Below, in pieces: positions 1 through 6,466 of a DNA stretch of 22,384 nucleotides (its first letter is position 1; every line of letters starts with the position of its first letter). Below the pieces are notes generated by a model, which was given only the letters and a program-made list of their open reading frames with translations, was not told where the DNA came from and searched no databases. The DNA comes from a bacterium (GTDB taxonomy: Bacteria > Patescibacteriota > Minisyncoccia > Minisyncoccales > MHMH01). The stretch lies in the NCBI GenBank assembly GCA_030648815.1, contig JAUSHA010000003.1:1-22384 (forward strand). Reading direction: 5' to 3'. Both the position numbers and the translations under genes were made by a program.

Positions 1-57
1 TTTTTAGACTTGGGAATTTTACTTAAAACATTCCAGTTATTCTTTAAAAAAGATTAA
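1..57 (+). CDS. C-terminal end of probable polyprenyl-phosphate sugar transferase (partial)
   Basis: Reading from base 1, an open frame of 18 codons ends at TAA (55-57), one base before the next gene's ATG. The residues FLDLGILLKTFQLFFKKD resemble the extreme C-terminus of bacterial sugar transferases of the WcaJ/PglC type, which commonly end with a W-x-DL-x-IL-x-KT pattern. Such enzymes move a sugar phosphate from a nucleotide sugar onto undecaprenyl phosphate at the inner membrane, the first step of glycan assembly. That role fits the flippase and sugar genes that follow. The one-base gap to the next gene matches the spacing at the CysNC/flippase junction. Only 18 residues are visible, so the family call rests on a short pattern; the presence of a gene end here is more certain than its identity. 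Confidence 0.5.
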   Translation, partial: FLDLGILLKTFQLFFKKD

Positions 58-58
58 G

Positions 59-910
59 ATGGAACCAATATCTATTATCTTAATTATTTCTTTAGCCGTA
101 TTCTGTGAATTTCTGGACGCCTCTTTGGGCATGCTCTTTGGAACAATTTTAAGCCCTGTTCTGATTATGCTGGGATTTAATCCATTGGTAGTCGTGCCCT
201 CAATCCTAATTTCTCAAGCCGTCGGCGGACTAATCGCCAGTTTTCTTCATCATCGTTTTGAAAATGTTAAATTCGGCTTGAAGGTAAGGTCTCCGGGGGC
301 AATTGCTGATAAAATAAAAGAAGTCGGATTTTCCGAAACAATAAGAAAGGGTGTTACCAAAGATCTAAGGGCCACTCTTATTATCGCCGCGCTGGGAATT
401 TTAGCCACCGTGGGTTCTGTTCTAATAGCCGTCAATATTCCTAAAAAGGCATTGGAATATTATATCGGAATACTAGTGCTGGCAATGGGAATTATTCTTC
501 TCTCAAAATTAAAGTTCACTTACACTTGGAAAAAAATATTGGGTATCGGCCTTTTAAGTTCTTTTAATAAAGGGCTATCGGGCGGCGGCTTTGGCCCCGT
601 AACAACTGCCGGCCAAGTGATAGCCGGCCGAGACGGCAGAGCCTCCGTGGGATCAACAACTTTAGCGGAAGCTCCGATTTGCATTACCGGCTTCCTGACA
701 TACTGGCTGGCTAAAGGAATATCCGATTGGACTCTGCCGCTTTACCTTACGGCCGGCTCAATGATTGGCGCCCTCATCGGCCCCCACTTTACAGCCAAAT
801 TTAAAAACGATAAAAAACTAAGAAAAATCTTGGGCTCCTTGGTATTAATTTTAGGACTATTCACTCTTCTCAAAGTTTTAGGAGTCATCAAGCTCAGTGT
901 GAAAATTTAA
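59..910 (+). CDS. TauE/SafE (TSUP) family membrane permease, probable sulfate/sulfite-type anion transporter
   Basis: A 283-residue, strongly hydrophobic protein with roughly eight membrane segments. The internal pseudo-repeat typical of TauE/SafE is visible: an N-terminal half with DASLGMLFGTILSPVL (about 20-35) and a second half with NKGLSGGGFGPVTTAGQ (about 170-186). A charged cytoplasmic loop (about 64-105) separates early helices. Family members carry sulfite, sulfate, sulfoacetate or other organic anions, and substrates cannot be read from sequence. Its position upstream of the sulfate-activation genes CysD and CysNC makes sulfate or sulfite the leading guess, which is inference from context. 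The ATG follows the preceding stop by one base, so it is probably co-transcribed with the upstream sugar transferase. Its stop codon (908-910) lies inside the left arm of a long hairpin repeat. Confidence 0.85.
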   Translation: MEPISIILIISLAVFCEFLDASLGMLFGTILSPVLIMLGFNPLVVVPSILISQAVGGLIASFLHHRFENVKFGLKVRSPGAIADKIKEVGFSETIRKGVTKDLRATLIIAALGILATVGSVLIAVNIPKKALEYYIGILVLAMGIILLSKLKFTYTWKKILGIGLLSSFNKGLSGGGFGPVTTAGQVIAGRDGRASVGSTTLAEAPICITGFLTYWLAKGISDWTLPLYLTAGSMIGALIGPHFTAKFKNDKKLRKILGSLVLILGLFTLLKVLGVIKLSVKI

Positions 911-970
911 TCGTTTAACGTTTAAGGTTGCGGTTCCGTTTAACCTTTAACGTTAAACGATTAAATTTTC
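901..970. repeat. Hairpin repeat copy A (29-bp inverted arms)
   Basis: The arms 901-929 and 942-970 are reverse complements with a single mismatch, and they enclose a 12-base tip (930-941). The tip-proximal part reads AAGGTTGCGGTTCCGTTT, shared with copy C and, in reverse orientation, with copies B and D. The left arm covers the stop codon of the permease gene, and the right arm ends one base before the -35 box of the HIT gene promoter. No T-tract follows the stem, so it does not look like a standard terminator. Confidence 0.9.
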
Positions 971-999
971 TTGACAAATTGAGGAATAAATGATATCAT
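971..999 (+). promoter_or_regulatory. Sigma70-type promoter of the HIT gene
   Basis: TTGACA at 971-976 is a perfect -35 box. After a 17-base spacer, TATCAT at 994-999 is a -10 box with one mismatch. Start is predicted near 1006, giving a leader of about 25 bases that contains the SD. It directly abuts hairpin repeat A. Confidence 0.8.
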
Positions 1000-1016
1000 G
1001 GTTAGTAAAATAAAAT

Positions 1017-1026
1017 AAGGAGGTGG
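1017..1026 (+). promoter_or_regulatory. Full-length Shine-Dalgarno that fixes the GTG start of the HIT gene
   Basis: AAGGAGGTGG is a ten-base match to the usual 16S rRNA tail and sits four bases before GTG at 1031. It supports GTG as the real start. Such a strong SD contrasts with the weak or absent SDs of most genes here. Confidence 0.8.
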
Positions 1027-1030
1027 CCAA

Positions 1031-1501
1031 GTGCCAGAAACACACATTATCCCGGATTTCGTAAATGGATGCGGTAGCTGCGAAGATTATGGCGCAAAGT
1101 ACTTCGAAAGGGTTCTTTCCGCTTTCGCCAGCGGGACCATAATCGTTGGCGGAAAAAATATTGAGTGGGTCATGGTGAAAAGCAAGCAAAAGGCTGCGGG
1201 AAAGCACTTTATTTTTACTACCGTATCGCACCACATCGGAGCAAATGCGGTAGAGGAGAGAGCGGCGCTCAACGCCGAGGCAACAAGAGCAGCAGCGAGG
1301 TTATTCGGCGAAAACTACCGGCTGATCAACAACTCCGGTAATGCCTCCAGCATGGAACATTACCACTGCCACATTATTGTGCCGGGCAAAGGCGAGCGAT
1401 TGCCGCGCGCCGTGGCGAATGTCCAGAAAGTGATCGAGGAGCTCGACGCAACGTCGGAAATAAAAGCGGCATTACGCAAAGCTCTTTTGCAGCAAAAGTA
1501 A
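1031..1501 (+). CDS. HIT family (histidine triad) nucleotide hydrolase/transferase
   Basis: A 156-residue protein with the histidine triad motif EHYHCHIIVP, in which His110, His112 and His114 form the H-x-H-x-H core. It is preceded by NNSGNASS, which corresponds to the NNG...GQ region of the family. The middle His is the nucleophile in HIT enzymes and forms a nucleotidyl-His intermediate. An N-terminal pair of cysteines (CGSC, 14-17) could suggest a metal site, but no matching second pair is obvious. HIT proteins hydrolyse nucleoside phosphoramidates, dinucleoside polyphosphates or adenylyl-sulfate. The last is notable because the gene lies between an anion permease and the APS-making genes, but a functional link is inference. 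The gene has its own promoter, a strong SD, a GTG start and its own terminator, and looks visibly more GC-rich than its neighbours, so it behaves as an independent cassette. Confidence 0.85.
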   Translation: MPETHIIPDFVNGCGSCEDYGAKYFERVLSAFASGTIIVGGKNIEWVMVKSKQKAAGKHFIFTTVSHHIGANAVEERAALNAEATRAAARLFGENYRLINNSGNASSMEHYHCHIIVPGKGERLPRAVANVQKVIEELDATSEIKAALRKALLQQK

Positions 1502-1504
1502 AAT

Positions 1505-1541
1505 AAAAATGGGCGGACGTCGGGTCTCCGCCCATTTTTTC
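1505..1541 (+). terminator. Intrinsic terminator of the HIT gene
   Basis: A 13-bp perfect stem pairs 1505-1517 (AAAAATGGGCGGA) with 1527-1539, around a short loop. It is GC-rich in the upper stem and ends in a run of six T. It lies four bases after the HIT stop codon. Confidence 0.9.
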
Positions 1542-1557
1542 TTTTGCAAATATCGAT

Positions 1558-1615
1558 GGACGATGTTCAACGTTAAAGGTTGAACGATCGCAACCTTTAA
1601 CGTTGAACATCGTCC
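1558..1615. repeat. Hairpin repeat copy B (25-bp perfect inverted arms, reverse orientation)
   Basis: The arms 1558-1582 and 1591-1615 are perfect reverse complements around an eight-base tip. On the minus strand the tip reads AAGGTTGCGATCGTTCAA, matching copies A and C. It is flanked by similar direct sequences: TTGCAAATATCGATG at 1544-1558 and TTGCATCACATCGATG at 1617-1632. It lies between the HIT terminator and the cysD promoter. Confidence 0.92.
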
Positions 1616-1639
1616 CTTGCATCACATCGATGAACTGAC

Positions 1640-1669
1640 TTGATTTTTACCTCTATTTATGGCTATAAT
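1640..1669 (+). promoter_or_regulatory. Putative promoter of cysD, giving a near-leaderless transcript
   Basis: TTGATT at 1640-1645 and a perfect TATAAT at 1664-1669 are separated by 18 bases. Start is predicted near 1676, only about nine bases before the ATG at 1685. The TTG at 1640, which could be read as an upstream start codon, is then part of the -35 box. Confidence 0.6.
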
Positions 1670-1684
1670 GACTTGAACAGATAT

Positions 1685-2593
1685 ATGGAAGAACGATATA
1701 GCCTCAACTATTTAAAGCAACTAGAAGCGGAAAGCATCTATATTATCCGCGAGACGGCGGCCGAGTTTAAAAACCCGGTGCTTTTGTATTCCGTAGGCAA
1801 GGACTCCTCGGTTAATCTGCGGCTTTGCCAGAAAGCCTTTTACCCGGGCAAAATCCCCTTTCCCCTCTTACATATAGATACAGGGTACAAATTCAAGGAA
1901 ATGTATGAATTCCGGGACTATTATATGAAAAAAGCCGGAGTGAATCTGATTGTCTACAAAAACGAGGAGCCGGAAGCCCAGAAATTCGGCCCTGAACAGG
2001 CTCATACCGACCAGTATATATATTATAAAAAAACCAAGGCCTTGCTGGATGCTCTGAAAAAATACGGCTTTGATGCGGCTATCGGCGGAGCCAGAAGAGA
2101 AGAAGAAAAATCCAGAGCCAAGGAAAGAATTTTCTCCGTCAGAACCGAGCTTGGCGCCTGGGACCCCAAAAATCAAAAGCCCGAACTGTGGCATCTCTAT
2201 AACGGCAAATTGCAGGAAAAAGAAACCATGAGAATATTCCCTTTGTCTAATTGGACCGAGTCGGATATTTGGGCCTATATCAAAGAGGAAAATATTGAAG
2301 TGGTGCCTCTTTATTTCGCTCAAAAAAGACAGCTGATTAAAAGAAATAATGTTCTGGTCAGATTGGATGAATTCAATCACCCCAAAGAAGGAGAAGAAAT
2401 TATTGAGGCGGTTTGCCGCTACAGAACCTTAGGATGCTCCCCTTCCACCGGAGCCGTCCTTTCTTCGGCGCAAAACATAGATGAAATTTTGGAAGAAGTG
2501 CTCAATGCCAAAAAATCCGAAAGAGAAACCAGGGCCATAGACGGCACTTCCGAAACAGCCATGGAACAAAAGAAAAAGGAAGGATATTTTTAG
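1685..2593 (+). CDS. cysD: Sulfate adenylyltransferase subunit 2 (CysD)
   Basis: CysD is the catalytic subunit of the GTP-driven ATP sulfurylase, which makes adenosine 5'-phosphosulfate (APS) from ATP and sulfate. With the ATG at 1685 the protein has 302 residues, the same length as E. coli CysD, and begins MEERYSLNYLKQLEAESIYI as the family does. The PP-loop ATP site YSVGKDSS lies at 35-42. The C-terminal GTSETAMEQKKKEGYF is also characteristic. The frame stays open to a TTG at 1640, but that codon lies in the promoter, so 1685 is preferred. CysNC follows after 89 bases that contain hairpin repeat C, so the two are probably co-transcribed. The missing reductive genes suggest that the product feeds sulfation rather than cysteine synthesis. 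Confidence 0.96.
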   Translation: MEERYSLNYLKQLEAESIYIIRETAAEFKNPVLLYSVGKDSSVNLRLCQKAFYPGKIPFPLLHIDTGYKFKEMYEFRDYYMKKAGVNLIVYKNEEPEAQKFGPEQAHTDQYIYYKKTKALLDALKKYGFDAAIGGARREEEKSRAKERIFSVRTELGAWDPKNQKPELWHLYNGKLQEKETMRIFPLSNWTESDIWAYIKEENIEVVPLYFAQKRQLIKRNNVLVRLDEFNHPKEGEEIIEAVCRYRTLGCSPSTGAVLSSAQNIDEILEEVLNAKKSERETRAIDGTSETAMEQKKKEGYF

Positions 2594-2604
2594 AAAATAT
2601 CGCC

Positions 2605-2667
2605 AAACGAAACGTTTAACGTTTAAGGTTGCGATCCGTTTAACCTTAAACGTTGAACATTTCGTTT
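2605..2667. repeat. Hairpin repeat copy C (26-bp inverted arms) between cysD and cysNC
   Basis: The arms 2605-2630 and 2642-2667 are reverse complements with two mismatches, enclosing the tip GCGATCCGTTT (2631-2641). The tip region AAGGTTGCGATCCGTTTAAC is nearly identical to copy A. It fills most of the gap between two genes whose products work as one complex, and its base ends 15 bases before the next ATG. Confidence 0.92.
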
Positions 2668-2682
2668 TACACTTAAACACTT

Positions 2683-4488
2683 ATGAAACAGTACAATCCA
2701 AATGCAGAATTAGTGAGGCTAGTAATCATGGGCAGCGTGGATGACGGCAAATCTACTTTCATCGGCAGATTGTTCTATGATTTGGGAGAAATTTACCAAG
2801 ATCAACTAGAGGCCATAGAAAAAGCCAGCAAAAAAGGAGGACTGGACTTTATTGATCTTTCTCTGCTCACCGATGGTTTATCCGCCGAAAGAGAACAAAA
2901 AATAACCATTGATGCCGCTTACCGATATCTGGCCACTCCGAAAAGGCGTTTTATTGTCGCCGATGTGCCGGGCCACGAACAATATACCAGAAACATGGCT
3001 ACGGGCGCCTCTCTCGCCAACCTGGCTATAATTATGGTAGACGCCCAGAAAGGGTTACTACCCCAATCAAAAAGGCATTTATTTATTTCCTCGCTTTTAG
3101 GAGTGCGACACGTGCTGGTGGCCATCAACAAAATGGACTTAGTTAATTATGATCAAAATATTTTTGAAAAAATAAAGGACGACTTTTCCGCCTTTTTGGC
3201 GAAACTAAATATCCCCGACATCGCCTTTATTCCGGTTTCTTCATTAAAAGGAGATATGATCGTGGAAAGAAGCGATAACATGCCCTGGTATCAGGGGGCA
3301 ACCGCCCTTAATTATCTGGAAAACGTTGAAATTGCTAACGATATTAATTTGCTGGATTTCAGGATGCCCGTGCAATTAGTAATAAGGCCGGACCAAAACT
3401 TCCGAGGATATGCGGGAAGAATAGAGGGCGGAACTATAAAAGTCGGGGAAAAAGTTAAAATTCTTCCGTCAGGCAAAAGCACAAAAATCAAATCAATCAT
3501 CGTTGACAGAGAAAATAAAGAATATGCCTTTTCTCCGCAAAATGCCGTCTTAACTATGGAGGACGAGGTTGATGCCAGCCGGGGCGATATGATAGCCAGA
3601 GAAAATAATCTGCCGGAAATCGGCAATAAATTTGAAACAACGATTTGCTGGATGAAAGAAGACGCCCTTTTGCCGAATAAAAGCTACATTTTGAAACAAG
3701 CGACTAAAACTTGCCGCTGTTTTATTGATAAAATACTTTATAAAATAAATACCGACAGTTTGCACCGCCAAGACTGCAACGCCTTAAATCAAAATGAAAT
3801 TGGCAGAGTGACCATAACCACGGCTTCGCCCTTGATATTTGACTCTTACAGTAAAAATAGAAATACCGGCAGTTTTATTATTATTGATGAAAATGACGGG
3901 AGCACAGCCGGAGCCGGCATGATTTTAAGAAAATCTCAAACAACGGAAATTAAAAATTCAGGTAAGGAGGGCTTTACTCTATGGTTTACGGGCTTGCCAA
4001 GCTCCGGCAAATCAACTCTGGCTGATGCCGTAACAAAAGAACTAAACGAAAAATACGGTATTCCCTTGGAAAGATTGGATGGAGACGCTGTCAGAGAAAC
4101 TATCTGCCGAGACCTCGGCTTCTCAAGCGGAGACCGCCAAAAAAATATTGAAAGGATAGCCTATATTGCCAAACTTCTGACCAAGCACGGGGTAGCCGTC
4201 ATCACTTCTTTTGTTTCGCCAAATCGCCAAGTGCGAAACTGGGCGAGACAAGTCATCGGCAATTTTGTTGAAGTTTATGTCAAATGCCCTGTTGAGGAAT
4301 GCATTAAAAGAGATCCCAAGGGAAATTACAAAAAAGCTCTATCTGGCCAGATTGCTCAATTTACCGGCGTCTCGGACAACTATGAAGAGCCGGACAACCC
4401 GGAGATTGTCGTTGAAACGGATAAGGAGGATATCTCGCAGTGCACCAACAGAATAATCGCCTCACTAAAAAAATTAGGTTATCTATAA
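2683..4488 (+). CDS. cysNC: Bifunctional sulfate adenylyltransferase subunit 1 / adenylylsulfate kinase (CysN-CysC fusion, NodQ-like)
   Basis: A 601-residue fusion. The N-terminal part is a translation-factor-like GTPase: G1 GSVDDGKST (17-25), G3 DVPGHEQYTRNM (from 94), G4 NKMD (149-152), then beta-barrel domains to about 420. It couples GTP hydrolysis to CysD-catalysed APS synthesis. The C-terminal part, from about 430, is APS kinase: P-loop GLPSSGKST (437-445), the LDGD...R.....LGFS..DR..N region, FVSPNR with the conserved Ser512, and the FTGVSDNYEEP lid motif. Together they turn sulfate into PAPS, the donor for sulfotransferases. The same fused order occurs in NodQ, which serves sulfation of rhizobial Nod factors. 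The flippase starts one base after this stop, tying PAPS supply to glycan export. Confidence 0.96.
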   Translation: MKQYNPNAELVRLVIMGSVDDGKSTFIGRLFYDLGEIYQDQLEAIEKASKKGGLDFIDLSLLTDGLSAEREQKITIDAAYRYLATPKRRFIVADVPGHEQYTRNMATGASLANLAIIMVDAQKGLLPQSKRHLFISSLLGVRHVLVAINKMDLVNYDQNIFEKIKDDFSAFLAKLNIPDIAFIPVSSLKGDMIVERSDNMPWYQGATALNYLENVEIANDINLLDFRMPVQLVIRPDQNFRGYAGRIEGGTIKVGEKVKILPSGKSTKIKSIIVDRENKEYAFSPQNAVLTMEDEVDASRGDMIARENNLPEIGNKFETTICWMKEDALLPNKSYILKQATKTCRCFIDKILYKINTDSLHRQDCNALNQNEIGRVTITTASPLIFDSYSKNRNTGSFIIIDENDGSTAGAGMILRKSQTTEIKNSGKEGFTLWFTGLPSSGKSTLADAVTKELNEKYGIPLERLDGDAVRETICRDLGFSSGDRQKNIERIAYIAKLLTKHGVAVITSFVSPNRQVRNWARQVIGNFVEVYVKCPVEECIKRDPKGNYKKALSGQIAQFTGVSDNYEEPDNPEIVVETDKEDISQCTNRIIASLKKLGYL

Positions 4489-4489
4489 A

Positions 4490-5725
4490 ATGAACGGCTG
4501 GGTTTATAGTTTCTTAAGAAAGACTCAAAAATATACCGGCACTGACAATGTCTACCTGGCTGAAGGCGGTTTTTGGCTCACCCTAAACCAGTTTATCGGA
4601 GCAGGCACATCTTTTTTAGCGGCATTAGCTTTCGCTAATCTGTTAGATCCGACAATCTACGGCACCTACCAATATGTCCTATCACTAGTGGGAATGCTGG
4701 GTATTTTCTCATTGCAAGGCATAAGAACAGCCATAGCGCAGGCTGTAGCCAGAGGCCTCGAGGGATCATTTTATTCCGGATTCAAAACCAGATTGCAGTG
4801 GGGATCAATCGGAAGCGTAATTGCCTTAGGGCTAGCCACTTACTACTGGTTAACCGGAGACAAGACTCTTTCTTTACCATTACTTATTGCCGCCGCTTTC
4901 CTGCCCTTAATGCAGGCCTCTAGGGTTTACAGCGGTTTTTTGGCCGGTAAAAAATTATTCGCCGTCGGAGCAAAATATAATATTTACACTGACTTAATAT
5001 CCACCGCCGCAATAATTGCCGCTCTCTTTCTGACTAAAAATGTCTTTTGGCTGATTACGGCTTTTATCGTATCAAATACTATTCTGAATTGCTTTTTTGA
5101 TTATTTAACCAAAATAAAATTCAAGCCGAACAAAAAAGAAGATCCCGAGACCCTCAAGTATGCGAAACATTTAAGCTTAACCGGAGTTATTTCTTTAATG
5201 GGCGATTATCTGGACAGAATATTGCTCTTTAACTTGGCGGGGCCCGTCCAGCTGGCAGTTTATTCTTTTGCCATGATCATGCCGGAACAAATCAAGGGCT
5301 TTATGGGAAATATTTCCACCCTTGCTTTCCCGAAATTAGCCCAAAAATCAAGGGAAGAAATCAGGGCGAATCTTATGAAAAAATTCTGGAAACTAACTAT
5401 TTTAACTTGCCTAATCATGGCGCTTTATATCTTAATCGCTCCGTTTTTCTATGAAATATTCTTTCCAAAATACTTAAGCTCCCTGCCTTATTCCAGAATT
5501 ATTGTATTTTCTCTTCTGGCGCTTCCCGCCGCCCTGCTAAGTACCGTTTTTGAGGCAAAAATGATGAAAAAAAATATCTACGCATTGCAGATATTTTCTT
5601 TAATCAGAATCATACTCTACCTTGTTTTAATACCTCTTTTCGGAATATGGGGCATTATCATGGCCAGATTAGGCATGGTCATTCTTAACTCGGCCTTCAT
5701 ACTCTTCCTATTTAGAAGGCTTTAG
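4490..5725 (+). CDS. Wzx-like polysaccharide/oligosaccharide flippase (MOP superfamily)
   Basis: A 411-residue hydrophobic protein with about twelve membrane segments and short charged loops. The N-terminal pattern of a long first helix followed by FANLLDPTIYGTYQYVLSL (about 48-66) is typical of polysaccharide-export flippases (Polysacc_synt family). These move lipid-linked oligosaccharides from the inner to the outer leaflet of the cytoplasmic membrane. The ATG lies one base after the CysNC stop, so translation is probably coupled. This makes it likely that the exported glycan is linked to the sulfate-activation pathway, although the substrate cannot be read from sequence. The 3' end overlaps the convergent methyltransferase gene by 18 bases and no terminator is visible between them. 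Confidence 0.88.
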   Translation: MNGWVYSFLRKTQKYTGTDNVYLAEGGFWLTLNQFIGAGTSFLAALAFANLLDPTIYGTYQYVLSLVGMLGIFSLQGIRTAIAQAVARGLEGSFYSGFKTRLQWGSIGSVIALGLATYYWLTGDKTLSLPLLIAAAFLPLMQASRVYSGFLAGKKLFAVGAKYNIYTDLISTAAIIAALFLTKNVFWLITAFIVSNTILNCFFDYLTKIKFKPNKKEDPETLKYAKHLSLTGVISLMGDYLDRILLFNLAGPVQLAVYSFAMIMPEQIKGFMGNISTLAFPKLAQKSREEIRANLMKKFWKLTILTCLIMALYILIAPFFYEIFFPKYLSSLPYSRIIVFSLLALPAALLSTVFEAKMMKKNIYALQIFSLIRIILYLVLIPLFGIWGIIMARLGMVILNSAFILFLFRRL

Positions 5726-6466
5726 CCAGCAGCCGCAATAGATATCGCGGCCATTAGGCTTGGCGATAATATTCTCAAAAGAACAAAATTCCCTATTTTT
5801 ATAACTGTAAAATTTTTCCTCTATGCAGATCAAGCCGGAACAAAATTCATTGATCATCTCACGATTATAAATTTTCTCCGCGTTAAAAACTATGGAGGGA
5901 GATGAATTATGAATAACGGTGGTGAAAATTAAATGGCCGCCAGGCTTCAGCACTCTAACCATTTCCTTGAAAGCTTTTTTGTCCGCATCCAAATCAAATA
6001 CATCTCCGTAACGCCCTAAACCGAAATGCTCCAAAGAACAAACAGAAGTCACCACATCAAATTCATTATCGGGCACCTTTAAGTCCTTGGCATCGCAAGT
6101 GATTATCTTTTCGTTGGCTAAATGACGGCGTCTTTCCCTGACATCAATCGTCGTCAGACGATGATTAATCAGCAACCCCAAAAGAAAATGCCGGTGAGAG
6201 CCTATATCCAAGATGTTCAAAGGAGCGCCCAATTTGCTTAAATGGCTTGCCAGAAATTCATATTGAGCATCTATTTGATCCTTAGGATGAACGCCGGCAT
6301 CGTATCTGAAAGACCTGAAAATATTATAACCGCGGGGATTCTCTTCCAGCTGTTTTAAATTGCGTTTATAGTTTTCAACGAATTCTTTGGGTATTTCCTC
6401 TTTTTTGAGCATTATCAGGCGCACTCCAAAAAGATTGAATATTTTTTTTACTATTTTCTTTATCAT
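5708..6466 (-). CDS. SAM-dependent class I methyltransferase
   Basis: A 252-residue protein with a recognisable Rossmann-type methyltransferase core. Motif I is LNILDIGSHRHF (about 83-94), in which the usual glycine-rich loop is partly replaced by SHRH. The acidic residue ending strand 2 is in TTIDVRERR. DAKDLKVPDNEFDVVTSVCSLEHFG (from 125) matches the methyltransferase motif II/III region, and RVLKPGGHLIFT (171-182) is the classic post-motif. Its start overlaps the stop of the upstream 566-residue gene by four bases, so the two are translationally coupled. In this setting it probably methylates a sugar or a glycan end, but the acceptor is unknown. The N-terminal 20 residues are basic and hydrophobic, possibly a membrane-associating helix. 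Confidence 0.8.
   Translation of the reverse strand: MIKKIVKKIFNLFGVRLIMLKKEEIPKEFVENYKRNLKQLEENPRGYNIFRSFRYDAGVHPKDQIDAQYEFLASHLSKLGAPLNILDIGSHRHFLLGLLINHRLTTIDVRERRRHLANEKIITCDAKDLKVPDNEFDVVTSVCSLEHFGLGRYGDVFDLDADKKAFKEMVRVLKPGGHLIFTTVIHNSSPSIVFNAEKIYNREMINEFCSGLICIEEKFYSYKNREFCSFENIIAKPNGRDIYCGCWLKPSK

Noticed and set aside
1640..1684. TTG at 1640 as the start of CysD, giving 15 extra residues
   Set aside because: The TTG lies in a likely -35 box, and starting at the ATG at 1685 gives the family's normal N-terminus and the 302-residue length of E. coli CysD.
1868..2380. 170-residue open frame on the - strand inside cysD
   Set aside because: It lies antisense to a certain gene, has biased low-complexity composition (rich in Phe and Ser), and shows no recognisable motif.
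901..2667. CRISPR-like array or simple terminators formed by the hairpin repeats
   Set aside because: The copies are irregularly spaced, alternate in orientation, have no uniform spacers, and contain genes between them. They lack T-tracts, and copy B follows a separate true terminator.
1685..4488. Sulfate assimilation for cysteine synthesis
   Set aside because: No PAPS reductase, sulfite reductase or cysteine synthase is in the window, and the genes adjoin a flippase. The role cannot be excluded for the whole genome.
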